In this document: piece after piece, positions 1 through 12,423 of the stretch | Numbering within the stretch: the stretch's first letter is position 1 | How the letters are laid out: each line of letters opens with the position of its first letter | Program-made: the position numbers and the translations under genes | Source of the DNA: Branchipolynoe longqiensis | Lineage: Eukaryota; Annelida; Polychaeta; Phyllodocida; Polynoidae | Direction: 5' to 3' | DNA length: 64,000 bases | NCBI GenBank assembly: GCA_030323885.1 | Contig: CM059188.1 | Span: 111,258,763-111,322,762 of the forward strand | The notes under the pieces: generated by a model | The model's input: only the letters and a program-made list of their open reading frames with translations | Databases searched by the model: none | Told to the model about the DNA's origin: nothing

Positions 1-176
1 TACTGGTTGGCTCAGTGTCAGGATAATGTGACTGAGTGGGATATGAGGTCATGGTGCTGGCGGCCTAGTCTTCCAGTGGGGCATCACTATAAAGTCACCA
101 TGAGTGTGCACTGTCACAAGTCAGTACCCATCCTGATATGACCTTAGCTGTTGCTAGGACGTAAAACAACAAACAA
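1..176 (+). mobile_element. SINE1, tail half, cut by window start
   Basis: ggctcagtgtcaggataatg through aggacgtaaaacaacaaac. Confidence 0.82.
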
Positions 177-177
177 A

Positions 178-900
178 CCTATATAAGGATAATCTATTCT
201 CTGAATGGTAATATCTTGCAGAATTATTGGCAGTACTTAGGTATTTTAGGTATTTGCAGATTCTTAAAATAATTCATCTATGTAAACACATTATGGAATG
301 ACTTGCATTTGCGAATGGAAATAGTAAATGTTGCTTTCACTTTTAAATCGCCGCAGTTTATGGTGTAGTTATTGTAGGTCTGATTGGTAAACATCACGAT
401 GTTGAGATCGTCTATTTATACAAGTGTGTATAAATAAGCATTCATTCCCACAAGCTAGTAAAAGTCACGTGACTATTTATATTCCATGACTACCCATTCC
501 AAGATTCCATCAGCAATGCGATAAAATGAGGTGATAAAGAGCATTACGACAGCTACACAAATTAACTAAAATATTGAACCTCATAGCAACAACAAATAAT
601 CGGTATATGCAAATCGATTTGAACGAAAACATTACAGTGTAAAGCGTGAATATGATAATTTGCCAAACTCCAGATTGAGATGCGATCTTAGATAGTAATG
701 AAAAGAAAAACCCATGTTTCCTGTACAAATATTAGGAGAAGCAAATAATCTATTTCCACAAGACAGTAATGCATACCAACCCAATAATAGGTTCAACAGT
801 CAATGCAGGACTGCATTGATGAATGGAGTTTACTTCTATGAATTAATCATGCTCAGAGAGAGGGCCTTTGGTTATAGCTAGGCTCATGGAGAGTCAGACA
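178..900. other. No recognised feature
   Basis: AT-rich sequence between a SINE1 tail and the minisatellite; I see no gene, RNA or repeat structure in it. Confidence 0.5.
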
Positions 901-904
901 CAGG

Positions 905-1680
905 AGGGCCTGTTAGGTATGTGGTAGTTAAAGGGGTGAGTCTAATGTAGTGACAGCCAGGGGGGACTGTTGGGTCTGTGGTAGTTAAAGGGATGAGTCT
1001 AATGTAATCACACCCAGGGGGTACTGTTGGGTTTGTGGTAGTTAAAGGGTCGGGTGAAATGGAGTCACACCCAGGAGGGATTGTTGGGTCCATGGTAGTT
1101 AAAGGGACGAGTCTGATGGCGGGTTACACCCAGGGGGGACTGTTGGGTCTGTGGTAGTTAAAGGACCACGTGTAAAGGAGTCACACCTAGGGGGGATTGT
1201 TTGGTCTGTGGTAGTTAAAGCGATGAGTCTGATGGAGTCATACTCAGGAGGGACTGTTATGTCTATGGTAGTTAAAGGGATGAGTCTAATGGAGTCACAC
1301 CCAGAGGGGACTGTTGGTTCTGTGGTAGTTAAAGGACCGTGTGAAATGGAGCCACACCAGCGGGGGGGACTGTTGGGTCTGTCGTAGTTAAAGGGATGAG
1401 TCTAATGGAGTCATGCAAGGGGGACTGTTGGGTTTGTGGTAGTTAAAGGGACCAGTCTGATGGAGTCACACCCATGGGGGACTGTTGGGTCTGTGGTAGT
1501 TAAAGGGATGAGTATGATGGAGTCACACCCAGGAGGGACTGTTCGGTCTCTGGTACTTAAATGGATGAGTCTAATAGAGTCATGCCAGGGGGACTGTTGG
1601 GTTTGTGGTAGTTAAAGGAACCATTCTGATGGAGTCAGACCCAGGGGAGATTGTTAGGTATGTGGTAGTTAAAAGGCTGC
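905..1680. repeat. 57-bp minisatellite, about 14 units
   Basis: The unit contains gtggtagttaaaggg, gatgagtctaatggagtc and acccaggggggactgttggg. The gtagttaaagg core recurs about every 57 bp from about 922 to 1665, with two unit variants (atgagtctaatgg and ccgtgtgaaatgg) interspersed. Confidence 0.9.
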
Positions 1681-2064
1681 CTCCTCAGGAGTGAACCAGT
1701 GTTGGGTGGTGGCACTCCAATATGTGTCTGGAAAGGACAGAACTCACTTGGTGTCCCCCTATTGTCCCCAGTGCGGAAATATGTCAATGTCAGTCTAACC
1801 CGCTGAATGTTTCTAAAGAACTCTGTGGTCTCCAGTTATTCCCACCAGCCTGGTCAGATACTGGACATGTCTCTGGTATATAACAGACGTGGAGCTGTCT
1901 ATTGTCTAATTACTTATCAGCAACTTCATATTGATATTGTTATTTTATGTGCGCCAATACCTTCAGTGATGATGCATGTAGTATAAGTTATTCTGTTTAC
2001 ATTGTGTACAACAGGAAACCTATGCTAAACCGATTCGGCTGGCCACCTTGTCCAGTCCCTATCT

Positions 2065-2180
2065 GCGACATGATATATCCTAGGATTTTATATATAAGGA
2101 TGCCAAAGCGAGGATGTTTGAGGCTCTTCCAGCATGCAATCCGAAAATATGGCCGCCATATTGGAAGCGTGATAATGAGC
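2065..2180 (+). repeat. Dispersed repeat shared with 63430-63780
   Basis: The stretch from ggattttatatataaggatg to atggccgccatattgg is matched at 63448-63770, where a SINE2-derived element splits it. This copy shows the uninterrupted state. Confidence 0.7.
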
Positions 2181-2274
2181 GATGAACATAATTAGCAAAA
2201 CAAACACAGCAAATATAGTATGCCTTTTTTATTACAATTTGTAGCTCTTATCGTCAGTACAGTCTCTTAGGTTG

Positions 2275-2440
2275 TTATGAGAGCAACCGGCCTTTGATGA
2301 CGCTGTAAGTTATACACAGCGGTGGAAATCCAAATTGGCAGAGCTGGGGGCACAGGAAATCGAACCACCGACCCTCAGATTAGGAGTCTGACCTAGAAAA
2401 AAGTCAAACACTCTACCCACTCCGCCACAGAGAATGCCTT
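2275..2440 (-). mobile_element. SINE2, head-side fragment
   Basis: The tRNA-like head lies on the right (cgccacagagaa on the + strand) and the first half of the body follows; the 3' half is missing. Confidence 0.8.
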
Positions 2441-2560
2441 CATGGTTATTAATCACCTTCCCTATCAAAACCTGAACACAGGACTCTCATTAGTTCTCAC
2501 CTAGTTATTGTCATGATAACATTAACGACGTGACAATAGATTTTAATTGATTCATGTCTT

Positions 2561-3183
2561 AAAGCAGCCTAGTCCGATGAAAGCATCACAATTTGAAAGC
2601 AAAATATTGATCTAGATTTGAACCTACATTTCCAATTTAGATACTAATAGTCGTTAGTATTACTAACACACTTATTAAGTGTTTCTTGAGGCATATAAGA
2701 ACATACCAAGTCAATTTAATAGAACTTCTTACTGCTGAAATCTAAATGTAGAGAGTTTTAGAAAGCACGCCAAAATTTAATTTCCCATGTTTGTACTTCA
2801 AATATCTCTAAAATTAGACATTTTCAAATCCAAATTACTTCAAGTTAATCTAGGATAGATTATACCAATCAACCTAATATATGAGCCTGTTTCAAAAGGT
2901 GATAACTCTTCTTTTTTTTTTCCATATAACGATTGACACAAAATAGCACAGAAACGGTTATACTGAAAACACAAGGACATGTGCTTCAAAGCAATATGTA
3001 TTCTATTGGGATTATGAAACACGATAAATCAGTTTATCCTGAGCAAATGCATAAGCAGATAGTATGTTGATCGTTACAATGGACAAAGTTTTGTCCCAAA
3101 TTACTTAGCACCTTCTGAGACAGCCTCATATTTATCTCAGAAAATGACAGAAGCTCATAAATATGGGACTATGCAACTTTAAC
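2561..3183 (+). mobile_element. TTAA-type MITE carrying a nested MITE
   Basis: The left end TTAAAGCAGCCTAGTCCGAT and right end GGGACTATGCAACTTTAA are the family termini. The copy is about 620 bp instead of about 350 because another element occupies 2883-3127. Confidence 0.85.
2883..3127. mobile_element. Nested 245-bp MITE
   Basis: Inverted termini GAGCCTGTTTCAAAAGGTG and GAGGCTGTCTCAGAAGGTG bound it, with ATAT on both sides (2879-2882, 3128-3131). Family unknown. Confidence 0.8.
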
Positions 3184-3537
3184 ATATGTAACATGTCAGT
3201 GGCTTGTGCCAATTGGCCCCCTTAGGGTCCTGCTAATCGGTAAACATACAGCCAAGCACGATGCCCATGAGCACATATCGATTAGCTGTCTGGGTCTGGT
3301 AGGGTGCATGACAAACACGACAAGGTGCAGAGTATCTCCCGATATAACCCAGTCTGCTCTTATCGGCGTCTATTGGCAGAATGAAAAGCCATAGGCTCTG
3401 TAACCATTAGTTCACCTTAAGTGAACATGATCCTCATGCTGCCATGCAAGGTAACTTCTAGTCCCCTTTTGTTCCTCCTGTTAGCAACTTCTCACTTTAT
3501 TTAAGGACCTATAGGCTGGTGACTAAGTGGCATTATC

Positions 3538-4175
3538 AGGGTCCGTACATATTTGAAGATATGGAATTCAAGGCTTTTCACGGCTGCTTTTGATAGGAAT
3601 TCAAGACCATTTTCATTTGGATTTCAGGAAATAAACAACAGTCGCGATTTCAGCATATATATACATCATTCGGGAGTTTAATGGTATTCATACCACTTGC
3701 CTAACTCCAACTGAACATTAAAACTTACTACAACTATACCAAATGAATACAGAAGATAACTTCTGCTTACATTCTAAATACTATGTAAATACTCACATTG
3801 ATCTGACTAATATTGATCTAGTTATATGACACTACTGCAAGCATATTGCTATGGTACTTTTGGGTTACAGAATTTCATTGTGTTACATGCTGCAAATAGT
3901 GTATTCAACAGTTATTGTATACCTTATTCTATATACCTTTTGTGTAAATAACCCTGAATTGAAAAATGGCTTGAAGACCATGGCAGTGCTTCGGCACTGA
4001 CAAAAGACTTATTCAGCAGAATAAACATATTTACCAAAAAAGAAAAAAGCCTTTTCAAGACTAATTGCCAAAAATACTTTAACTTCAAAGCTTTTCAAAT
4101 TCAATGTGTTGAAATGAGTCAAATGAAGTTCAAGACTTTTCAAGACTTTCCAGGCTCCGTACGAATGAACCCGCC
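3538..4175. mobile_element. Putative hAT-like element or repeat (gtccgtac)
   Basis: It begins cagggtccgtacatatttg and ends caggctccgtacgaatg, with ttcaagacttttcaagac near the end. Related sequence lies at 24070-24347. The ends read as near-direct rather than clean inverted repeats because of the palindrome cgtacg, so the class is uncertain. Confidence 0.45.
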
Positions 4176-4179
4176 AGTT

Positions 4180-4750
4180 GCCACTTAAATCCCATGTCCT
4201 CTCACACCTTTATTTGGAGCAGATATCCTATATTAGGAGGTCACATAATTGAAAACAGAACGAGACAGTAGTATAAAGTGGCAATTTTAATTCTTTCTAT
4301 CTTAGCTTGTTACATTACTCTTTCATGATGAGATGACCTTAGATATTTCAAGGATTACAGGCACTTAACCCTATCGATACATCATATTAGTTGGGTGGGT
4401 GGGACGGCAAATCTGGGCGGCAGAAGTACGTCCTCTCGGTTTGAAAAGTCTGGTCGAAGTGAATATCTCCAGTGCCACGTCATCGGCTTTGACTGGAAAT
4501 CACTATAGGTGGCGCGTCAATCGGCGGCCATTTTAGTTCTAAAAGTGAATATAGATGTCGCCACCAGTCTGATTTTAATCTAACTGCGTAGTTCAAGAAG
4601 TATCATGTAGATGGCGCGTCGATCAGTGGCCAAAGTTATTAGTTCTAAGAATAGAATATAGTCGGCGCCATGGTGCCCTAATCTACTGAGATTCACAGTC
4701 TCGTTCATTCAATTACCCATGTTGCGCACATCATGGACAATGCTGCCTCC
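4180..4750. other. No recognised feature
   Basis: It contains three imperfect repeats of an approximately 110 bp segment with gatggcgcgtcgatc-like motifs (about 4500, 4610, 4660). No coding frame or RNA gene is visible. Confidence 0.4.
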
Positions 4751-4759
4751 ACTGTTTAT

Positions 4760-5165
4760 GTCAATGGTTGGTTGGTTGTTGGAGTGTTATGTACTGGCAA
4801 CATCTAAGGTCATATCCGACCTGATATGATGTCAGATGTTGCCGGCACATAGTTTGTTTGTTTGTTGTTGTTTTACGTCCTAGTAACATCTAAGGTCATA
4901 GCAGGATGGGTACCGTCTTGTGACAGTGCGCACTCATGGCAACTTTATAGTGCTCCCCCACTGGAAGACCAGGTCACCAGCACCATGGACCTGATATCCC
5001 ACTCAATCACCTTATCCTGACACTGAGCCAACCAGTCCTTGTCCTATCCTAATAATAGCGAGCGCCAGTCTAGGAAGCGACAATTATCAATTTTTAAGTC
5101 AACGGTTTGACTCGACCAGGGTTCGAACCCACGACCCCACGATCTACCAACACGGTGCCTGGACA
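4760..5165 (-). mobile_element. SINE1 plus adjoining tail fragment
   Basis: The full copy spans 4853-5165 from ttgttgttttacgtcc to the gaccagggttcgaaccc head. A second tail fragment at 4760-4850 reads as an inverted duplicate of the tail. Confidence 0.85.
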
Positions 5166-5507
5166 TAACATTTTAACAACCAACCAATCTAAGGTCATAT
5201 CAGGACGGGTACCAACTTGTGACAGTGCAAACTAATGACAACTTTATAGTGCTGCCCCACTGGGAGACCAGGCCACCATCACCATGATCTGATATCCCAC
5301 TCAGTCATATTATCCTGACACTAAACAAACCAGTCCTCGCCCTATACCACTAATGCCGGGCGCCTGGATAGGAAGCGACAAGTATCAATTTTTAAGTCAT
5401 TGGTTTGACTCGACCAGCGCTCGAACCCATGGGTTCAAATCCCACAATCTACCAAACCTGGAGAGGGATGCTCAACTAATTGGCCATCCCGTCTGGTCGT
5501 GGTGAGG
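5166..5507 (-). mobile_element. SINE1, near full length
   Basis: It abuts the preceding copy in the same orientation and ends ggccatcccgtctggt, the start of the tRNA-like head. Its tail reads aacaaccaaccaa on the - strand side. Confidence 0.85.
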
Positions 5508-5697
5508 GTTAAGCCAATGTGCAAATAAATGACAAGTAGTATTAATTACCGTATTCTCGCGGGTTAACGCCCATGTTTGGGTTAACGCCCACCCCCACTT
5601 TGCCAATATTTCATAAACACCCACCCCTTAAATACCCATGTGTCGGTAAACACCCAGCCCCCACTTCAGTGATTTGCCAATTTTAACGTGTAGACCC

Positions 5698-5765
5698 CAG
5701 CTTTCTATCGACAAACTGTCTAGTGGGGAAAACAAGTCTATTCAGACTCATCCATGATAGGCAGT
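5698..5765 (+). mobile_element. SINE2, 3'-end fragment
   Basis: Only the last 70 bp (ctttctatcgacaaactgtc to catgataggcagtata) are present. Confidence 0.7.
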
Positions 5766-6161
5766 ATACATCTTCAATAACAAAAAAAAAAATATATATA
5801 TATAGGGCTAATCAGCGTTGCACATTGTCAAAGTAGACAGGCATATGGGATTACCTGCAGGATTAGAACGAGGCACCCTGCTATATGCAAGGCTGGGGCT
5901 TCAGGCTGCCTAACCACAATCGACCCCAGCCCGATCTGTCCATCATAGCGGGTGTCCGTTGTGCTCGGAACCATAATCAGGTGATGAATGCCATTAGCAG
6001 GTTGTGTATACATATTGCAGGACTGAACTTAGGCCAGTGTGCAGTATTGTATATCAGTCGCAATACACTATGTGCATAATATACACATTACTGGGTAGGA
6101 CGAGTGGAGCAGGTGTATGCATGAATATCACCCCACACACAACATGTATGGGAGTCTAAAG

Positions 6162-6995
6162 GCCCTGTCACACTATGAAGTAACGATGTCAGCATAGGCA
6201 CGACGTGAAAATAATTATATTACGTCGAAGTTCTCGGTGTAGTATGCAAATTGCGACACAAGTTGGACGTCGATGCAGCGTAGTTGACGTGGGTGTGACG
6301 TTACCATGACGTCTGGCGTATTGTGTAAGCGTCGGACTGGCGACACTCCAGGGCGCACAACTCCAGGCTAGCTTGACTCCAACGGTGCTCTAACGTTGGC
6401 CTAGCATGATCACGTTCGCTCGAACGTCCCCACATCTGACTCGACCGTTATATCTCAACGTTAGTCGACATCGGTTGACCGAGAGCCTAACGTCGCCCTA
6501 ACATCACACCAACGTCGTCAGCGTGATCACAGTGCGTGGCTGACACGCTCGACGTAATGGGAACATGGGCCGACGTCAGACAAAGCACCCGACCCACCCG
6601 CGCCTTGTGTATATATGTTCACACCACGTTCAAAACACGTTCGAATGACGTCACCGACATTATGCGCATGCTAAAGGGTCGTCAATGATGTCAACAATTT
6701 CAACTATGTCAGGACACGTTAGCAAAACATTGGAGCGACGTTCGCCACGCGCCACAGACTCATTCGGCTGACGTTAGAGCAATGTTGACTTAACCCTGGC
6801 CGCACGTTCCTCCCCAACTGTGCATCACTCTGATGTAACGGAACGTAGATCTAACATCACCGATGCAGCTCTAATGGTCGCCTAACGTCGGCATAATGTC
6901 AGCGTAATGTCAGTCTAATGTCATTCTAACATCATCATAACGTAACCCAACATACCGCAACACAATGACGAAAAGTCACCTATGCCAGGCTTACG
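6162..6995. mobile_element. CCCTGTCACA-family element, right end lost
   Basis: The left end follows a TAA and reads AGGCCCTGTCACACTATG. The interior is dense in aacgt/acgtt motifs and closely parallels the element at 32684. The right end stops after tatgccaggcttacg without the inverted terminus. Confidence 0.7.
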
Positions 6996-7283
6996 TTTTC
7001 AAATTGATATTTGTGTTGTTGTTGGTAAAACAGTTTATTCGTCAGACCAACCATTTGTTCACCGCTGAGGCACTGGTCTTCCAGCAGTTTAATTTAACCT
7101 GTAAATAGGTAGATCAGCGGGTACTTAGGTGGGTATAGTCTTAGATTATGAAGGAGGTTAGTTAAATGTGTTAGTAGGTTAGCCATAATAAGTTCAGTAT
7201 TATGGGCTAAGATGGTGGGTCGCTGCAAAAACCGTCCTGCTATTATGGGTATGGTGTATTTACAATATACTTCAAGCTGCACA

Positions 7284-7622
7284 GTATGATGAAACATAAA
7301 CTTGTCAAAATCAAAACAATTATCTAGATTTTATTCTACATATCTAATTTAGATAATGATGCATTCACTGAGCATTTGTTGCCACATATCGGGAATGCTG
7401 AGTCAATTTAACAGAACCTGTTACTGCAGAAGCGTATGGTGAGAGTTTTGCCATGCAAGCGAAAATTATTTTTGCTTGTTTGCCCTTCAAATATCTCAAA
7501 GGTTAGCCATTTAAAATCAAAGTTACTTCAAACTAGTGAAAGGTAGATTATAACAATGAGCTTCATCTATTTATCTCAGAAAAGGACAGAAACTTAATAC
7601 CATCGGAATATGCAACTTTAAT
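7284..7622 (+). mobile_element. TTAA-type MITE, left end truncated
   Basis: It retains the internal body and the right terminus atatgcaactttaa. Confidence 0.75.
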
Positions 7623-7687
7623 CAAATTGAATTCTGTATTTACTTTATACTTCAACAAAGTGGTAAAATAGGATTGTTTTTCAGATG

Positions 7688-7985
7688 TATTAGTAAAGGT
7701 CATATCAGGACCGGTACTGACTTGTGACAGTGCACACTCATGGTGACTTTATAGTGCTGCCCCATTGGGAAATCAGGCCCATGACACCATGACCCAATAT
7801 CCCACTCAGTCACATTATCCTGACACTGAGCTAACCAGTCCTTGCCCTATCATAATAATACTGAGTGCCAGGCTTGGCAGCGACAAGTATCAATTTGATA
7901 AGTCATCAGTTTGACTCGATTGGGAACCAAACTCCTGGTCTCCCAAACTCCACCGATTTGGCCAGCGTGTCCGGCATGTTCTATT
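7688..7985 (-). mobile_element. SINE1, tail truncated
   Basis: It runs from aggtcatatcaggacc to a head of the second type (caccgatttggccag). The usual acgtcc tail is replaced by an unrelated junction. Confidence 0.8.
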
Positions 7986-8032
7986 GTAGGAGAAGGTTGG
8001 CTTACAGTTAAATATTATTACTTACGGTGTTC

Positions 8033-8335
8033 TCTGTGGCGGAATGGTTAGAGTGTCTGACTTTCTTCTAAGTCGGACTCCTAATCTGAAGGTCAGTGGT
8101 TCGATTTCCCATGCCCCTACCTCTGCCAATTTGGATCTCCACCGCTGTGTATAACTTACAGCATCATCAAAGGCCAGTTGCTCTCATACCATGTCTATGT
8201 GGTCTGGGAGCTTAACAATCCCTTGGGTCGATAAAAGTGTAGGCTCGGGCTTTCTCTCGACAAACTGTCTAATGGTGAAAAGAAGTCTCTTCAGACTTAT
8301 CCATGATAGGCTGTATAAATTGTTTAAAAAAAACA
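8033..8335 (+). mobile_element. SINE2, full length
   Basis: The tRNA-like head (A-box region tggcggaatggttagagtg, B box ggttcgatttcc) is followed by the ccaatttggatctccaccgc body, an aatcccttgggtcg segment and the palindromic aagtct-agactt 3' end, then an A-rich tail. Confidence 0.88.
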
Positions 8336-8584
8336 AAAAACATTATTGCCGCAGATTGATCCTAGAGGGCCAGTCTAAGCTATACCATTATAACTTCCCG
8401 TGCATTATTAGCACTCGACCGGGATTTGAACACAGGACCTTCACCATCACCATCACCATCATTTACTCGAGAAATACATTCACCACTCGTATAATTATTG
8501 TGATAATCGAATTTACGATGGTTGTTTATCTGTCTTCACTGACGATAAGATTTCCATGGGCTTTCATCATATGACACGAATGAA

Positions 8585-8700
8585 AGAAAAACTTGTTATA
8601 TTTATCGACACCTCTAGAGCACATTGATTTTTACCATCGGCTATTGGCCATCAAACAATTGGTCATTCTGACATATAGTCCTGGGCCTGCCCTACAGACC
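8585..8700 (-). mobile_element. SINE3 fragment
   Basis: The stretch with cctctagagcacattgattt and ggtcattctgacata matches the left part of the copy at 20345. Confidence 0.65.
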
Positions 8701-8899
8701 TGTATACAACTGCTGAAGAGGATACTTTGAATGTTGGTTTGACTAATGGATATAAATAGCTTTAAAACCTCACCTCACCTCACCTTGCTCACATGTCGCA
8801 CTTCACTCATAGTCATACCACTCCCATCTCCCTGACTCTGTTCACCACATGACATTGTTCCTTGCAGCTCTCAAATCGCCAGAGCTGACCATGAACCAC

Positions 8900-9703
8900 A
8901 AATGTAAAGCCCCCGGCGGCTTCCCGGAATAAAGCCATGTTATCCCAACTTATGCCTCCTCGTCCTGTGTGCCTTGCTGCAATGACGACGCATCGTGCAT
9001 CAAGCTCGTGGCCAATGGCTAAAATTACTTTCAAACATTGCGTTGCATTAAACTTTTCGGCGTGGGGAGCAAAGTTGGACGTATATATACCGTATACGCA
9101 ACATAGCAGAGCGTATGGCCAACGTATCGCCAATGTATGGCTAATGTGCCTCCCGGCAAAAAAAGCTTGCAATACGCTCACGGTACGCTCGCCGAATCCC
9201 GGTGGACATTATATACATAATGCGATCGCCAGAAGTATGCCTTATACATTACATACACAGTGGAGAAATGCAAAAAGTATGTTAGACATACGTTAGACTA
9301 CATTATCCATACGTTGTCAATCCATTGTCACTACGTGGACTGTACATTCCCACTGGCTCTCCATCTGACTGACGGAGATCAACGTAGGGCTACATAGTAA
9401 ACAACATTTGTCTAACATATGTCCAATGTACATCGACATACATCTAACATATACATAATGTATGTCCAATGTAAAAGCCACACGTTGTTGAATGTCGAAA
9501 GTTTTGTGCATGCACAAAGCAAAACTTTTGCAACCCCTTAATGAGCGATGCCGTACAACGACGTACATCGACATATACCAACATATGCATAACTAACGCG
9601 TAATGTTCAAGTAACACATATCGACATACACCAACGTATTTGCACAAAATCACCTACTTCGGCGCACGCTTGCATGCTGGGTTGTAATGTGACAGGGCTA
9701 TAA
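8900..9703. mobile_element. CCCTGTCACA-family element, right end only
   Basis: The right end gtaatgtgacagggcta, followed by TAA, matches the family terminus. The interior is rich in cgtatacg/catacgt-type motifs. The left end was not found; a weak candidate is at 8897. Confidence 0.5.
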
Positions 9704-10023
9704 AGATGCATAGTCCTATGAAAACATCAAGTTTTCAAAACGAACACAATTACCTAAATTGAATTCTACCTATCTAACTTAGATACTGATGCACTTATTC
9801 AAGCCATAGAAGTGAATACTGAGGCAATTTAGTAGAATCTGTTACTGCAGAAACCTATGGTGTGAGACTTTTGGTGGGCTTGCCAGTATTTATTTTGGGC
9901 TTTTGCACTTCAAATATCTAAAAGGTTAGCTATTTAAAGTAGAAGTTACTCCAAATGAAATTAAGATTATAGCAATCATCCTAAATGACAAAAACTCAAA
10001 AGCATCAGACTATGCAACTTTAA
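9704..10023 (+). mobile_element. TTAA-type MITE
   Basis: Termini aaagatgcatagtcctatg and cagactatgcaactttaa. It directly abuts the preceding element. Confidence 0.8.
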
Positions 10024-10395
10024 GAACATGGACCGTGACATTGAATTCGGTTCAGAAACTGTTCAAGGCAGTCTATTTTAATGGAGGGTTCTGTCAAAAA
10101 GCATGCATCTGGTACTGATATATATAATCAGAGGTATGTCAGTAATACATGACATTTAATCTATGAAATACTATATTGCAGAAGGTGCAATATTCTATTA
10201 CAACAAACATTACAACAAAGGCACCATGGAAGGGTTGTTGTATTTTTCAAACCTATTCGTGACAGTTGCTCCCTAATAGCTTGCAGTAAAGCTCTCAGTG
10301 TTCACTAAACCTTACTCACGTGAACAAACTGGAAATAAAAACTGACACAGGCAATCAAATAAACATATATGCACACAGGGAGCGCCATTTAGAAT

Positions 10396-10540
10396 GTCAC
10401 CTGACCGGACGCGGTGGCCGAATCGGTAGAGCGCAGATCTCCTATGTGGGAGATCGGGAGTTTCATTTCTGGTCGAGTCAAACCAATGACTTACAAAATT
10501 GATATGTATCATTTCCTAGCTTAGCACTTGGCATTAATAG
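10396..10540 (+). mobile_element. SINE1, head part (split by TRIM)
   Basis: The tRNA-like head (gcggtggccgaatcggtag) and first body segment end at ggcattaatag, where the TRIM begins. Confidence 0.88.
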
Positions 10541-11041
10541 TGTTGTGGGGGTGATGAAAATGGGAAATAGTGCGCCTAGAGCGGGACTCGAACCCACATA
10601 TCTATGCATTCCGGGTCAGTGTGCTAAGCATTACACTATCTAGGCTCCCTGATATCAACACACTACCCATGCCTACCTGTCTATGTGGTTACTTGCCTGA
10701 GAGGTCAGTGCAGAGTACTACACTCGTCCCCCTGGAATTGTATGTCTTTCAATGCTTACAATTACATACATACAGGCAATGCACTTATACATACATAGAC
10801 AGGGTACGTTTATCAACAATACAGTGCGTAACTTGTACAGGATGCTGGTCATGGAACCAGTGTCATGGGGGTGATGAAAATGGGAAATATTGCGCCTAGA
10901 GCGGGACTCGAACCCACATCTCTTTGCATCCGGGCTAGTGTGCTAAGCATTGGACCACCTAGGCTCCCTGATATTAACACACTACCCATGCCTACCTGTC
11001 TATATGGTTACTTTCCTGAGAGGTCAATGCAGACCACTACA
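10541..11041 (-). mobile_element. TRIM with tRNA-like LTRs, older copy inserted in a SINE
   Basis: This has the same arrangement as the element at 18534: LTRs 10541-10722 and 10861-11041 with several substitutions between them, and a 138 bp interior. The flanks are ATAG on both sides (10537-10540, 11042-11045). The insertion splits one SINE1 into 10396-10540 and 11042-11235, whose halves rejoin at cattaatag/gataggg. Primer-site and purine-tract positions match the young copy but are mutated. Confidence 0.85.
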
Positions 11042-11235
11042 ATAGGATAGGGCACGGAAGTGTGACTTCAGTGTCAGGATAATGTGACTGAGTGGGATAT
11101 TGGGTGATGAAACTGGACCCTGATTTCTCATTGGGGCAGCACTATAAAGTCGGCACGAATGCACACTAGTCGGTACCAGTCCTGATATGACCTTAGATGT
11201 TGCCAGGACGTAAAGTTCCAACCACCAACCAACTA
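11042..11235 (+). mobile_element. SINE1, tail part (split by TRIM)
   Basis: It resumes at ataggatagggca and ends aggacgtaaagttccaacc. Confidence 0.88.
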
Positions 11236-11239
11236 AAAT

Positions 11240-12420
11240 GTCATGTAGCACCAGATGGTGGGGCGTGGTGCTTGGGTCCACGCTAAGTGTCATTCAGTAA
11301 TGCCACTAGAAGCATTGAGGGAAGGTGACAAAGCAATCTCTTAATAGTGTTATATGAATTCAAGTGCAATAGACTACATCGCCATTCCAGCCACGCGGTG
11401 CATTGTGGGATGCATGGAAGAAAAACAAACCCTCGCGAAGCACACTGGGTGCAGCTATGAAGTGTGCTAGTTTCAGTTCATCTCAGCTCATCTTTGAAAC
11501 ATAGAATACCAACTAAAAAAATATATATAATAAATTAAGATATTAATTGCTTATCCAGCATTGCATTTACATCAATATAATCAGCACATTTTATGCCATG
11601 TGCATTTAGATTTAGACAAATCTGGGCACTCAGACTAGTGCTAGAGCCATAGCCAGAGTTAGTTTTACTTATTTTATTCAGGTTTTTATTTATATCCTAT
11701 GGTTAATGACATATGTAGAACTAGAAAATGAGTATGCTTAATCAGATAGTGGTTATATATTTCTCTGAAAGAAGTGTCTGTTGACATATTTGGCATTTTA
11801 ATATTTAGAACAAGAATTAATAATAGTGATGTGGATAGCAGCCTTAAAGTGACTGATTGCTTTGTGTGTAATTGTATATTTCTTAGCTCAAAATGTTTAA
11901 CTATGGCTAGTATTGTCTTAGATATATTCATCAGATCATTATATTGCATATGTGCATACATGTTTATGCCAAATTCTTATGTATTTCTATTAATTTTGAA
12001 CAAATTTGAAGCTTTTCCCTATGCGTATCAGCTAACTCAATGGCTGTACGCATTTGCTTTGCTGCCAACAGCGTTTGTGGCGCATGCGCAGTCGGAACGG
12101 TGATCTCGTCTATACCAACGAATGCTAATGCATTAACCATGTTTTGCATTTTCTCTCAGTAAACAAACAATATCTCCTCCCCCCCCCCAACACAAACACA
12201 CTAAGCACTAGGCACCACCCATTTAGTGGTCAACATTTATGACCCACACTACCGGGCACCATTGCGTTGTAACCTATTGAACGCCAACCTCGTTTTCGAT
12301 CACGCATGATTCAAGTTTATGGGCTGTCATGGATTACCCCGCAATATAGAACGGCTGTGAAACCACAGCCATGGTACACTGCGCTTGATGGGTATTGCGA
12401 TGGTTGACTTTCTTTAACTC
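11240..12420. other. No recognised feature
   Basis: Mostly AT-rich single-copy-looking sequence. Short frames on both strands at 11686-12103 overlap each other and show no family signature. Confidence 0.4.
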
Positions 12421-12423
12421 TCG

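Noticed and set aside
8038..8115. tRNA gene candidates in SINE heads (also 37377, 39610, 42660 and others)
   Set aside because: Followed by SINE bodies and lacking a clean acceptor stem; only 35621-35692 forms a full cloverleaf without a SINE body.
8191..8574. 127-codon + strand frame
   Set aside because: Mostly translation of a SINE2 copy; the same frame recurs in other SINE2 copies with stops.
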